Shown: positions 15,359 through 23,896 of the stretch, in pieces
How the letters are laid out: the number at the start of each line of letters is the position of its first letter
Position numbering within the stretch: position 1 is the first letter of the stretch
Assembly: GCA_025358125.1 (NCBI GenBank)
Contig: JANYKS010000049.1
Coordinates: forward strand, 38,251-102,250
Direction of reading: 5' to 3'
Length of the DNA stretch: 64,000 nt
Origin: Actinomycetes bacterium
GTDB taxonomy: Bacteria; Actinomycetota; Acidimicrobiia; Acidimicrobiales; Ilumatobacteraceae
The notes under the pieces: generated by a model
Told to the model about the DNA's origin: nothing
Database searches by the model: none
What the model saw: the letters and a program-made list of their open reading frames with translations, nothing else
Translations under genes and position numbers: made by a program

Positions 15359-16321
15359 GTGCGCGTGATCGTCGTCGGCGCCGGTCTTTGCGGCCTGAGC
15401 GCGGCCAAGACGTTGATCCAGGCCGGCCATCAGGTCACCGTGTTCGATAAGGGCCGGTCGCCCGGCGGACGAATGGCGACACGCCGGATCGGGCCGGCCC
15501 GGCTCGATCACGGTGCCCAGTTCTTCACGATTCGCAGCGACCCATTCGCGGCGCTGATCCAACCGCACATCGATCAAGGGCTGGTGTACGAATGGTGCCG
15601 CGGATTTTCGGGTGGCGGCGACGGCTTCCCCCGCTACGCGGTGCACGGCGGCATGAACGCGCTCGCCAAGGCGCTCGCCGGCCCGCTCGACGTCCGCTGC
15701 AATTCACTCGTCTTCGCGATCAGGCCGGCGGCGGCGGCGGCGGGTAGCGGCGCCTCTTGGGATGTCGCGCTCGACGACGGCACGTCGATGGCCGCAGACG
15801 GCCTCGTGGTCACCTGCCCGCTACCGCAGGCGAATTCGCTGCTCGTCACCGCCGGCACAGAGTTGCCACCCGATTTGATCAGCACCGAATACGACCGCAC
15901 GATCACGCTGTTGGTAACCCTCGACCGCCCGAGCGCTGTTGGCGAGCCGGGCGGTCTCCAGAATCCGGCGGAGGCACTGAGCTTCGTCAGCGACAATCAG
16001 CGCAAGGGCATCAGTGACCTGCCGGCGCTGACCGTGCACGCCGACGCGGAGTGGTCGCAGGCGCACTGGGACGACGATCCGGCGGCGACGATCAGGGCGT
16101 TGGTCGATCTGGCCGATGACTACGTCGGCGAGGCAGCGGTGTTGGAGGCGCAGATCAAGAAGTGGCGATTCGCGACGCCGCGAACGATCTGGCCGAAACG
16201 GTCGTGGGTGGCGCCGGACGGTGCCGGGTTGCTCGTGCTGGCCGGTGACGCCTTCGCCGGGCCCAGAGTGGAGGGTGCGGTCATGTCCGGGTTGGCAGCC
16301 GCCGCGGCTTTCGGCGCCTGA
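15359..16321 (+). CDS. Renalase-like FAD-dependent oxidoreductase
   Basis: This 320-aa protein starts with the FAD dinucleotide-binding motif VIVVGAGLCGLSAAKTLI, followed by FDKGRSPGGRMATRR, the signature of the renalase-like amine-oxidase family. It also has HGAQFFTIRS near residue 50 and a C-terminal flavin-binding stretch VLAGDAFAGPRVEGAVMSG. Bacterial renalases oxidise isomeric dihydro-beta-NAD(P) forms back to NAD(P), a metabolite-repair role. That activity is likely but not certain here. The start GTG 15359 lies 6 bp after the hydrolase stop. Confidence 0.83.
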   Translation: MRVIVVGAGLCGLSAAKTLIQAGHQVTVFDKGRSPGGRMATRRIGPARLDHGAQFFTIRSDPFAALIQPHIDQGLVYEWCRGFSGGGDGFPRYAVHGGMNALAKALAGPLDVRCNSLVFAIRPAAAAAGSGASWDVALDDGTSMAADGLVVTCPLPQANSLLVTAGTELPPDLISTEYDRTITLLVTLDRPSAVGEPGGLQNPAEALSFVSDNQRKGISDLPALTVHADAEWSQAHWDDDPAATIRALVDLADDYVGEAAVLEAQIKKWRFATPRTIWPKRSWVAPDGAGLLVLAGDAFAGPRVEGAVMSGLAAAAAFGA

Positions 16322-16385
16322 ACGGCGAGCACGCCGCGCAGACCCGGCGCCGATCGGCGACGCCACGCAGTGGTCGGGCGCTTCG

Positions 16386-16991
16386 CTATCCTGACGCTTT
16401 CACGTCGGCCGAGCACTTGACGATGGTGATCCGCTGCTTGGAGAGGTCGATCACGGTGGTGCTCGCGGGGCCGAACCTGCGGACGAACTCGGCGAGCGAA
16501 CCCGTCTGTTGGCTGCAGCTCCTGTCGACAGAGGCGGCAAGCTTGGCGACCCATCCGTTCTGGAGCCGGACGAAGCCGCCGTCGAGCAGCGCAATGATCG
16601 GCGGGGCATTGATCCGCAGTCCGGGCGCGACCGGCACGAGCGAAAACCAGACCACGGCGTCACCGAGCAGATCGGCGACGACGACGCACCGGCCGACCTC
16701 TTGGTAGTTGTCGCACGAGATGTCGCCGAAGGTGCCCTCGGCGATGTGCATCGTTCGTTGCCCGTCGATGACGAAGTCTGCCGTGCCGATGACGACGCCG
16801 TCGTGGATCACGAAGTCTGGTGCTGGGCGCACGACGTACACCAACGACATGAAGTCGATGTGGCGGTCAACGACCCCCTTCGACACCGCCGGCTTGGTGG
16901 CGCTCGCCGGCAGCACGAACTTGAGCATCACGACGAGCCCGACGAGCGCGGCGACCGCAGCCCAGATTCGCCATGAGAAGAACTGCCGCAT
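16386..16991 (-). CDS. Membrane-anchored protein of unknown function
   Basis: This 201-aa protein has one N-terminal transmembrane anchor (IWAAVAALVGLVVMLKFVLP) and an extracytoplasmic domain of about 165 residues with three cysteines (CDNYQEVGRC and DRSCSQQ) plus one near the C-terminus (VKCSADV). No family is recognised. It lies downstream of hemL on the same strand but has its own -10 box. Its end faces the end of the renalase-like gene across 64 bp, which contain a 12-bp palindrome (CGCCGATCGGCG, 16348-16359). Confidence 0.6.
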   Translation of the reverse strand: MRQFFSWRIWAAVAALVGLVVMLKFVLPASATKPAVSKGVVDRHIDFMSLVYVVRPAPDFVIHDGVVIGTADFVIDGQRTMHIAEGTFGDISCDNYQEVGRCVVVADLLGDAVVWFSLVPVAPGLRINAPPIIALLDGGFVRLQNGWVAKLAASVDRSCSQQTGSLAEFVRRFGPASTTVIDLSKQRITIVKCSADVKASG

Positions 16992-16999
16992 CGCCGTCG

Positions 17000-17005
17000 A
17001 GCGTA
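17000..17005 (-). promoter_or_regulatory. -10 box (TACGCT on the minus strand), leaderless promoter
   Basis: Read on the minus strand, TACGCT is followed by 8 nt and then the ATG at 16991. Confidence 0.45.
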
Positions 17006-17033
17006 GGCCAGCGACAGCGTCGAACGGCGTCAG

Positions 17034-18377
17034 TCAGCCGAGCGCGCCAACAGCCTTCACGGCGGCGACGTTCACGGCGACCGCGATCTCGTCGAGGACG
17101 CGATCGTCGTGCCCGAGGCCGACGAACACGGCCTCGTACGCTCCGGGAGCGAACGCGATGCCTTCGCCGAGCGCGGCCTGGAACAGCGCGGCGTAGGCGG
17201 CCTCGCTCGTTGTTTTGGCCTGATCGAAGTTGGTGGGCAGCGGTCCGTCACCGAAATACATCCCGACGAGCGTGCCGACGACGGGGAACTGGGCCGCCAG
17301 CCCGGCGGCCGCGCACGCATCACGGAGCACCCCGGAGAGTTGTCGCGCCCGGGCAAGCAGTTCCATGTAGACATCGCCGGTCAGTGCGTCGAGCGCTGCC
17401 AAACCGGCAGCCGTCGCGATCGGATTCCCCGCGAGCGTGCCGGCGTGGAAGACCTTGCCGATCGGCGTCAGCCCTTGCATGATGTCGGCCCGGCCACCGA
17501 CGGCCCCGATCGGGAGACCACCGCCGATCACTTTCCCGAAGCAGGTGAGGTCGGGGCGGATGTCGTACTTGGCCTGCGCGCCACCGGGCCCGAGCCGGAA
17601 CCCGGTGATGACCTCGTCGAAGATCAACAATGCGCCGACCCGGTCGCATTCCGCCCGGAGCCCCTCGAGGAAACCGGGTCCTGGCGCGACGACGCCCATG
17701 TTCGCTGCCACTGGCTCAACGATGATCGCCGCAACCGATTCGTCGAGTTGAGGCACCACGTTGTACGGAGCGACGATGGTGTTCTCGACGGTGGCATTGG
17801 GGACGCCGGCGGTGCCGGGCAGCCCGAGCGTCGCGACGCCACTGCCGCCGGCGGCGAGCAGCGCGTCGGTGGCGCCGTGGAAGTTGCCGGCGAACGTAAG
17901 AATCCGGTCCCGACCGGTGACCCCGCGGGCGAGCCGGACAGCGGTACTCGTTGCTTCGGTACCGCTGTTCATCAGCCGGACGAGTTCGCAACTCGGGACG
18001 CGCTCGCTGATCGCCTCCGCCAACTTCATCTCGCGCGGTGTGGGCGCCCCGAACGACGTGCCGTCCTCGGCAGCCGCGATCACAGCGGCGGTGATCGCCG
18101 GGTGGGCGTGGCCGAGGATGACGGCGCCGTAGCTCTGGACGAGATCGATGTAGCGCTTGCCCTCGACATCGAACACGTACGGGCCTTCGCCGCGCGCGAC
18201 AACGTACGGCGAGCCGCCGACGGCCTTGAACGCCCGGATCGACGAGTTGACGCCTCCGGGAATGGCCCGCTCAGAGCGTTCGAACAGCTCGCGGTTCGAC
18301 GCGACCCCGGCACCGGTGCACAACGTGGGGACGCACCCGGCAGCGGCGCAGCGGGCTTCGTCGCAGTAAGGGATCAC
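17034..18377 (-). CDS. hemL: Glutamate-1-semialdehyde 2,1-aminomutase
   Basis: This PLP enzyme makes 5-aminolevulinate in the C5 haem pathway. The 447-aa sequence shows the family blocks IPGGVNSSIRAFKAVGG, YVFDVEGKRYIDLVQSYG, LVRLMNSGTEATSTAVRLAR, LLIFDEVITGFRLG and the PLP-lysine region TCFGKVIGGGLPIGAVGG. The GTG start at 18377 overlaps the hemB stop as GTGA, so both genes are cotranslated. That start adds about 20 residues rich in Cys (YCDEARCAAAGCVPTLC) before the usual N-terminus. An internal TTG in PTLC would give a more usual length. The product feeds porphobilinogen synthase, encoded just upstream. Confidence 0.93.
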   Translation of the reverse strand: MIPYCDEARCAAAGCVPTLCTGAGVASNRELFERSERAIPGGVNSSIRAFKAVGGSPYVVARGEGPYVFDVEGKRYIDLVQSYGAVILGHAHPAITAAVIAAAEDGTSFGAPTPREMKLAEAISERVPSCELVRLMNSGTEATSTAVRLARGVTGRDRILTFAGNFHGATDALLAAGGSGVATLGLPGTAGVPNATVENTIVAPYNVVPQLDESVAAIIVEPVAANMGVVAPGPGFLEGLRAECDRVGALLIFDEVITGFRLGPGGAQAKYDIRPDLTCFGKVIGGGLPIGAVGGRADIMQGLTPIGKVFHAGTLAGNPIATAAGLAALDALTGDVYMELLARARQLSGVLRDACAAAGLAAQFPVVGTLVGMYFGDGPLPTNFDQAKTTSEAAYAALFQAALGEGIAFAPGAYEAVFVGLGHDDRVLDEIAVAVNVAAVKAVGALG

Positions 18378-19375
18378 GGCTGTACTCGTGTCGCCGCACG
18401 CTCTGCGAACCACCGGGTGAAGTAAGTGAGGATGACATCCGCGCCGGCGCGCTTGATCGCGGTGAGCTGCTCGAGCGCGACCACGTCGTGATCGATCCAC
18501 CCGTTCGCGGCCGCAGCTTTGATCATCGCGTACTCGCCGCTGACGTGATACGCGGCGACGGGGATGTCGACCCGTTGACGAACCGCCGCGATCACATCGA
18601 GATACGGCAGCGCCGGCTTGACCATCACCATGTCGGCGCCCTGGGCGATGTCGGCGTCGACCTCGGTCAGCGCCTCGCGGGCGTTTCGCCAATCCTGCTG
18701 ATACCCCTTGCGGTCGCCGCCGGCGGCGATCTGCACATCGACGGCATCGCGGAACGGACCGTACAGTCCGCTCGCGTACTTGGCCGAGTAGGCCAGGATC
18801 GAGACCTCGGTGTGGCCGGCGCGATCGAGCGCGGTGCGAATCGCACCGACCTGTCCGTCCATCATCCCGCTCGGGGCAACGACGTGCGCGCCCGCATCGG
18901 CCTGGGCAACGGCGGCCTTGGCGTAGATGTCGAGAGTCAGGTCATTGTCCACATTGCCGTCGGCATCAAGCACTCCGCAGTGGCCGTGGTCGGTGTATTC
19001 GTCGACGCACAGATCGGCCATCAGCACGATCCGGTCGCCGAGTTCGGCGCGCAGCGTACGCAGCGCAACCTGCACGATGCCCTGCGGATCGAAGGCTCCT
19101 GAACCAACCGCGTCCTTGGTCGCCGGCACGCCGAACAGGATGACCGCTCTGACGCCGAGGTCGGCGAGCTCGCGCACCTCGGCCTGCAGGCTGACGACGG
19201 TGTGCTGCATCACACCCGGCAGCGAGACGATCGGTTGCGGCGCCTCGATGCCTTCGCGCACGAACAGCGGCGCGACGAGATCGGTCACCGCCAACTGTGT
19301 CTCGGCGACGAGTTCGCGCAGCGCAGCAGTCCGACGCAGCCGCCGCGGGCGAGCAATGGGAAAGTTGGCGGCCAC
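18374..19375 (-). CDS. hemB: Porphobilinogen synthase (delta-aminolevulinic acid dehydratase)
   Basis: It condenses two 5-aminolevulinate molecules to porphobilinogen. The 333-aa protein has the active-site lysines in ILAYSAKYASGLYGPFRDA (first Schiff-base Lys) and DMVMVKPALPYLD (second). The metal site reads DLCVDEYTDHGHCG: the first and third zinc-type cysteines are present but the middle one is Asp, a mixed type. It is the first gene of a minus-strand hemB-hemL pair with a GTGA overlap. The GTG start at 19375 is supported by a -10 box 6 nt upstream. Confidence 0.95.
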   Translation of the reverse strand: MAANFPIARPRRLRRTAALRELVAETQLAVTDLVAPLFVREGIEAPQPIVSLPGVMQHTVVSLQAEVRELADLGVRAVILFGVPATKDAVGSGAFDPQGIVQVALRTLRAELGDRIVLMADLCVDEYTDHGHCGVLDADGNVDNDLTLDIYAKAAVAQADAGAHVVAPSGMMDGQVGAIRTALDRAGHTEVSILAYSAKYASGLYGPFRDAVDVQIAAGGDRKGYQQDWRNAREALTEVDADIAQGADMVMVKPALPYLDVIAAVRQRVDIPVAAYHVSGEYAMIKAAAANGWIDHDVVALEQLTAIKRAGADVILTYFTRWFAERAATRVQP

Positions 19376-19381
19376 CCAGCC

Positions 19382-19387
19382 ATCGTA
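19382..19387 (-). promoter_or_regulatory. -10 box (TACGAT on the minus strand) of hemBL, leaderless
   Basis: On the minus strand TACGAT is followed by GGCTGG and then GTG 19375. No Shine-Dalgarno sequence is visible. Confidence 0.5.
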
Positions 19388-19454
19388 GGGCCTGATCCCT
19401 CACGACTACGCAGACGGCTTGAGCTCGTAACCGACGTTCGAGGGCGCCACCGAC

Positions 19455-19460
19455 TATGGT
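19455..19460 (+). promoter_or_regulatory. -10 box (TATGGT), leaderless promoter
   Basis: TATGGT ends 9 nt before ATG 19470. It is divergent from the hemB promoter within a 94-bp gap. Confidence 0.45.
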
Positions 19461-19469
19461 CACTCGGCG

Positions 19470-20690
19470 ATGGCCGCTCAAGCGCAGTTCTCCGAGTCGG
19501 ACGTGAATGTGCAACCGGGCGAGGCCGAAACACTCACGCTGACCCTGGTCAACCTCGGCAATCGCACCGAAACGTTCACGCTCATCCCCGCCGGCCTGGT
19601 CGCCGGATGGGTGCGGCTCGCACCCCCTAGCGTCACGTTGTTCGGTGGGTCGATGGAGACGATCAAGGTCACTCTACGGCCACCGCAACTCGCTTCGACG
19701 CCCGCCGGCCCGGCACCCCTGACTGTCCGGGTCATCCCGCAAGACGAGCCCGACGACGTGGTCATCGCTGAAACGACCGTGATGATCGGAGCATTCCACG
19801 ATCGGCGGTTGCACCTGCTGCAGCCCGTCGCGCGCAGCCGCCGGCGTGCCACCTTCGAGTTCCTGCTGGAGAACCAGGGCAACTCCCAGGCCAGCTGCCG
19901 GCTCCACCTGATCGACACCTCGCGCCGCCTCGACGGTGATTTCGATCCGCCCGCCGTCGGCGTCGAGCCGGGAGGCAGGGGCCTCGTGCGGCTGCGGATG
20001 AAGGCAGTTCGTCGCCACTGGCGAGGGGGTTCACGCACGCTGCCGTTCTCGATCGAGGCCGATCAGCAGGGCTTCCCGACCGCCGTCGCAAATGCCACCT
20101 TCATCCAGACCCCCGCCATTCCCGAGCGGCTCGGTCGCAAATTCCTCGCGCTCGTACTCGTTGCCGCCGCGCTCGTCGGCACATGGTTCGGGGTGCTCAG
20201 GCCGGCGACCGAGCGGGCCGCCAAGGATGCCGTGCGCAGGCTTCAGTCGACGATCGTTACGACAACCCTGCCGGGTGCACGGGTCCCGACCGTGACCACT
20301 GCTGGGCCGGCTCCGACCCCGACTTCGATCGTGGCGAACGATGGCGTTCCGTTCAGCAAGACGTTCACCGTGACAGTCGGGCCGACCCAATCAGCGTCGG
20401 ATCAGTTCGTCGTGCCAAACGGCAAGGAACTCCGGATCACCGACTACGGACTGCAGAATCCGAACCTGGACGGCGGAACGGCAACCCTGAGCAAGAATGA
20501 TGGCGCCCCGTTGCAGATTTGGAACCTCAGTCTGATTCAAGGCAACGAGGACCGCACGTTCCGAAGCCCGATCGTGTTCGAGGCCGGTCAGACCGTCACG
20601 TTCAATGTGATGTGCGATAACCCCGGCCGGGTGGGCCTCGGCAAATGCGTCACGTACGTATTCGTCAGTGGCACGTTGGTCGACGTGTAG
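19470..20690 (+). CDS. Membrane protein with Ig-like (NEW3/CARDB-type) cytoplasmic repeats
   Basis: This 406-aa protein starts without a signal peptide and has two Ig-like beta domains (about 1-95 and 100-215). The first reads VQPGEAETLTLTLVNLGNRTETFTL, a pattern of NEW3-type domains; the second reads TFEFLLENQGNSQASCRLHL. A single transmembrane helix (LGRKFLALVLVAAALVGTWFGVL, about 224-246) and a Thr/Pro linker lead to a C-terminal beta-domain of about 120 residues, presumably outside. Related actinobacterial proteins are annotated only as hydrolytic or hypothetical. Function unknown. Its stop lies 10 bp from the end of the convergent Kelch gene. Confidence 0.62.
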   Translation: MAAQAQFSESDVNVQPGEAETLTLTLVNLGNRTETFTLIPAGLVAGWVRLAPPSVTLFGGSMETIKVTLRPPQLASTPAGPAPLTVRVIPQDEPDDVVIAETTVMIGAFHDRRLHLLQPVARSRRRATFEFLLENQGNSQASCRLHLIDTSRRLDGDFDPPAVGVEPGGRGLVRLRMKAVRRHWRGGSRTLPFSIEADQQGFPTAVANATFIQTPAIPERLGRKFLALVLVAAALVGTWFGVLRPATERAAKDAVRRLQSTIVTTTLPGARVPTVTTAGPAPTPTSIVANDGVPFSKTFTVTVGPTQSASDQFVVPNGKELRITDYGLQNPNLDGGTATLSKNDGAPLQIWNLSLIQGNEDRTFRSPIVFEAGQTVTFNVMCDNPGRVGLGKCVTYVFVSGTLVDV

Positions 20691-20700
20691 GTTCGAGTTC

Positions 20701-22812
20701 TCACGGCGTCAGAACCCAACCCGATGCTGACGCTTTTCCGAGGCCGTCGTCGGAAGCGAGCCCGCCCCACACGAGGATGGATTCGCCGGTCCATGCAGCG
20801 GCGGCGAATGTGACGGGTTCGGGGATGTCGGCGTAGCGCGTGATCACGCGCGTGAACGGAGCGATCGTCGACACGCCGGCGTACGAGGTTCGTGGCGGGC
20901 TGGTCGCCAGCCTCGGGCTGAGAAACGCCAAGCCCCCGAGTTCGATCACGTCGATGCCGGTCCAGAGGTACTGGGCCTGTGATCGCCCTGCTCCTGGGAG
21001 CATCCTGCCGACGGACCACGTTTCCGTCGCAGCATCCCAGAGCGCTACCTGGCGGTTGCCGAGATCGGCAAACGAGCCACCTGCGACGACGGCGTGGGTT
21101 CCGGTCCACAACAGTGCCGCGTCCTCGAACCCGTAGCCCAGGGGAACCGGCGGGAGGTCTCGCCAATCGCCCGTCACAGGATCAAGGGCGGCGGCGAGCA
21201 ATTGCGTTCGTCGTCCGGTGGCGTTCGTCTCGGATGAGATGACGATCACTTCGGTCCCCGTCCACACTGCGGCCGGCCAGAACAAGCCCGGGAGCGGCCC
21301 GCCAGGTAGGTCGCGCCATTCGCCTGTTGTCGGATTGAATGCCGCCGCGAATGTCTCCGAGCGGCGATACGGATGACCCCACAGCACGAGTTGCGTTCCG
21401 GTCCACACCGACGTGACACCGATGGTGTCGGACGACCGGTCAGGCGCCGGGTACGACGTCCACGTGTCGCTCGTAGGTTCGTAAGCCAGCATTTTCGCCG
21501 TTGGTGCATCGTTCGGGTCGGCGGGGGCGAGGATGCCTCGTACGAGCATCACCCGGCCCGTCCAGATCGCATCATCGGCCAACGCATCCACCGGCGCCGC
21601 GGCGATCGGTCGCCACCGGTCGGTCACCGGATCGTAAGCGGCGGCATCGGCGAAGTTGGTGACCTTGATCCGAACGCCGTCGCTGTTCGACGCTTGCGCC
21701 TCGTCGCCGAGGCCGGCTACGTCGTCACGTGTTCCGCCGGCGATGATGATTTCAGTGCCGGTCCACACCGATGCGGCGCCCATTCGGCCCGCCAACGGCG
21801 ATGGTGACATCGGCTGCCATGCCGCAACCGGTGGGGTAGTGGCAGCGGGCCCACCCGTACGGCGCAGCGCGCCGACCACCTCGTCGAGCCGTCCGGCCGG
21901 TATCCCCGACAGCGCAAACCACGCCGAGCCGTCCCGCCACACCGCGCGGGTGCCGTCAACGACAACCCCCGGGGTGCTGTCGATCTCGTACGCCCGCGCC
22001 GACTGCCACTGGCCGGCGCCGCCCAGCAGTGCCGACGAAGCAGGAGCCGCCTGCGACCGGGTCAGCTCGAGCGCGACACCGTCGAGAACGATCTCTTGGC
22101 GAGTGACACCGGCGCCGCCACCGTCGTCGTTCATCATCAACGTCAGCCCGGGATACTGGTAGAAGTATCCGGCCGAGGCGGCAGGCTCGGCGACGGTGAG
22201 TCCGATGCGCACCAACTCGCTCGCGTCGAGACCGAACGAAGAGAACTCGTAGACCGCGCCGTCAGCTCGAACCCAGCGGAATTCGTTGCCGCGCCGGCCG
22301 GGTCCATCCGTTTCGGCAACGTCGGCCGCGTCCGCCAGAAGGTACGCAGTGCCACCGGGGGGCTGAACATCGGTCCGTTCGGTTCCAGCGAGGGTCGTGA
22401 AGCCGGGATCTCCCGCGAACAGATGCAGCACGACGACCCGCGAGAACGAATCATCCTCGCTGACCCATATTCGAGTCGACGAACCCGGTAACGGATCCGC
22501 TTGCACAATAGTCATCTCCTTCGCAACGACCCCGGGAAGGTCGAGCCAGTACCACGAGTCACCGGCATGGCCAGGCGCCGCGCCACCGCTGTCGGCCCGG
22601 ACCGTGCCTGGCGATGCGGCTGGGGCCGTCGACTCGGTGGCGACCTCGCTCGTCGCCCTCACGACGGCAGATAACGAGGTCGAGGGCGGCGCAACGACGC
22701 GACCGCCGTTGTCATCGCGCAACGCCCACAGGGTCACGCCCGCGATCATCACCAACATTGCGACCAACACCATCGCGATCCGGCGCGCCGACGGTCGTGC
22801 TGCGATACCCAC
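20701..22812 (-). CDS. Membrane-anchored Kelch-type beta-propeller protein
   Basis: This 703-aa protein has one N-terminal transmembrane segment (IAMVLVAMLVMIAGVTLWAL). An extracytoplasmic region to about residue 330 is not recognised. From about 335 to 700 come six Kelch-like blades marked by repeated WTG motifs: WTGTEIIIAGG, WTGRVMLVRG, WTGTQLVLWG, WTGTEVIVIS, WTGTHAVVAGG and WTGESILVWGG. WTG followed by hydrophobics and GG is the blade signature. Such propellers mediate protein or polysaccharide binding at the cell surface. The start is GTG 22812. Confidence 0.8.
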   Translation of the reverse strand: MGIAARPSARRIAMVLVAMLVMIAGVTLWALRDDNGGRVVAPPSTSLSAVVRATSEVATESTAPAASPGTVRADSGGAAPGHAGDSWYWLDLPGVVAKEMTIVQADPLPGSSTRIWVSEDDSFSRVVVLHLFAGDPGFTTLAGTERTDVQPPGGTAYLLADAADVAETDGPGRRGNEFRWVRADGAVYEFSSFGLDASELVRIGLTVAEPAASAGYFYQYPGLTLMMNDDGGGAGVTRQEIVLDGVALELTRSQAAPASSALLGGAGQWQSARAYEIDSTPGVVVDGTRAVWRDGSAWFALSGIPAGRLDEVVGALRRTGGPAATTPPVAAWQPMSPSPLAGRMGAASVWTGTEIIIAGGTRDDVAGLGDEAQASNSDGVRIKVTNFADAAAYDPVTDRWRPIAAAPVDALADDAIWTGRVMLVRGILAPADPNDAPTAKMLAYEPTSDTWTSYPAPDRSSDTIGVTSVWTGTQLVLWGHPYRRSETFAAAFNPTTGEWRDLPGGPLPGLFWPAAVWTGTEVIVISSETNATGRRTQLLAAALDPVTGDWRDLPPVPLGYGFEDAALLWTGTHAVVAGGSFADLGNRQVALWDAATETWSVGRMLPGAGRSQAQYLWTGIDVIELGGLAFLSPRLATSPPRTSYAGVSTIAPFTRVITRYADIPEPVTFAAAAWTGESILVWGGLASDDGLGKASASGWVLTP

Positions 22813-23208
22813 CTACACATGCTCGCACACCTGCTTGAAGGCCGGGTCTCGCAGCCTTCGCGTCTGGGTTGTGAAACGAGTTGGTTGACGTTGCCCCGCA
22901 GATAGCAGTGATCAACGACGACGTGACCGAAGGACACGCTGCGGCGTTCGGGCGGCCGTGACGACTTTGCCACCGCCCAATTTCAGTCCGCGACGGCTTG
23001 ACCGGTGTTGAGAGCCGTCAGCTCGGACTGCGGCACGGCGCCGATGCGCGCGGTGTGTGCTGATTTCGATGTTGCTTGAGGTTGAAGGTCCTCAATAGGC
23101 CGAATGACCTATTGGCGCGGATTCGTTTTCCACTTTCAGATGGCTGGAGCACTCAGGGATGCGATGTCGAGCGATACACAGCCCTGGCGGGATGACGGGA
23201 GAGGTTCT
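22813..23208. other. Intergenic region between Kelch gene and tad locus
   Basis: This divergent 396-bp gap holds no ORF with convincing coding pattern. An in-frame upstream extension of the SAF gene (to 23104) looks non-coding. It contains one clear inverted repeat (23093-23114) and presumably the promoter of the tad locus; no -10/-35 pair can be named with confidence. Confidence 0.6.
23093..23114. promoter_or_regulatory. Inverted repeat upstream of the tad locus
   Basis: CAATAGG (23093-23099) and CCTATTG (23108-23114) form a perfect 7-bp inverted repeat with an 8-nt spacer. It is AT-richer than its surroundings and may be an operator for the tad genes, or a hairpin in their leader. Confidence 0.4.
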
Positions 23209-23895
23209 ATGGCGGAGCGGATTGCGGTCGCACCCATTCGGCGCGCACGATTGCAGCCGGGCACGGCCGGGTCGTCGGTGCCAGGCGTCGCGAACCGGGG
23301 GCCGACGCCGTTGGTGAAGAAACGGTCCTTCCGGGTGCCTGAGGTCGTGCTCGGCGTGTTGCTCGTGGCGGGGTGTGCGCTGGCCGCGGTGTTGTGGCAG
23401 CGGAGTACCAACGCAACGACCACGGTCGTCGTCGCCGCTCGTACGATCGGTCGCGGCTCGGTCATCGTCGCCGACGACCTCCGCGGTGCGCAGGTCGGTG
23501 GGGAGACGTCCGCCATGATCGGTGGCGAGAGCGCCCATGCCCTGCTCGGACGGATCGCAGTCGTCGACATCGCTGCCGCCGTGCCGTTGACCCCCACCCT
23601 GCTCACCGATGAGCGCCCGCTCGGGGCCGACGAGGCGCTGACGAGCATGGCGCTTTCTCCCGGCCAGCTCCCGCCGGATCTGGCGCCAAACGATCATGTT
23701 CGCATCGTCGTCACGAGCCAACCCGACGCATCAGGGGTTGCGGCGACGGCGATGCTCGACGAGGGGGCAGTCGTGTGGTCGGTGGTGGAGAGCCAGGACC
23801 GTGTCTCCACGATCGTCACGTTGCGCGGACCGATTTCGCTCACGACGCTCGTCGCGTCTGCGGCGCAGGTGCAGCTCGCGAGGGTGGTGGGGTGA
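23209..23895 (+). CDS. SAF-domain protein, CpaB/RcpC-like (tad locus)
   Basis: This 228-aa protein has a short basic N-terminus, one transmembrane helix (VPEVVLGVLLVAGCALAAVLW, about 42-62) and a SAF domain. The domain starts at VVVAARTIGRGSVIVADDLRG, and its second part contains GRIAVVDIAAAVPLTPTLL. In Tad systems CpaB/RcpC is an inner-membrane or envelope component that supports pilus assembly. It opens a nine-gene cluster. ATG 23209 has GGAGAGG a few bases upstream; longer frame extensions lack this. Confidence 0.8.
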   Translation: MAERIAVAPIRRARLQPGTAGSSVPGVANRGPTPLVKKRSFRVPEVVLGVLLVAGCALAAVLWQRSTNATTTVVVAARTIGRGSVIVADDLRGAQVGGETSAMIGGESAHALLGRIAVVDIAAAVPLTPTLLTDERPLGADEALTSMALSPGQLPPDLAPNDHVRIVVTSQPDASGVAATAMLDEGAVVWSVVESQDRVSTIVTLRGPISLTTLVASAAQVQLARVVG

Positions 23896-23896
23896 C

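Noticed and set aside
17109..18425. 438-codon plus-strand ORF opposite hemL
   Set aside because: It is antisense to a clear aminomutase and has no recognisable domain; its Arg/Asp-rich composition is typical of shadow frames.
23104..23208. Longer start for the SAF-domain protein
   Set aside because: The extension overlaps the inverted repeat, and the ATG at 23209 has a good Shine-Dalgarno sequence.
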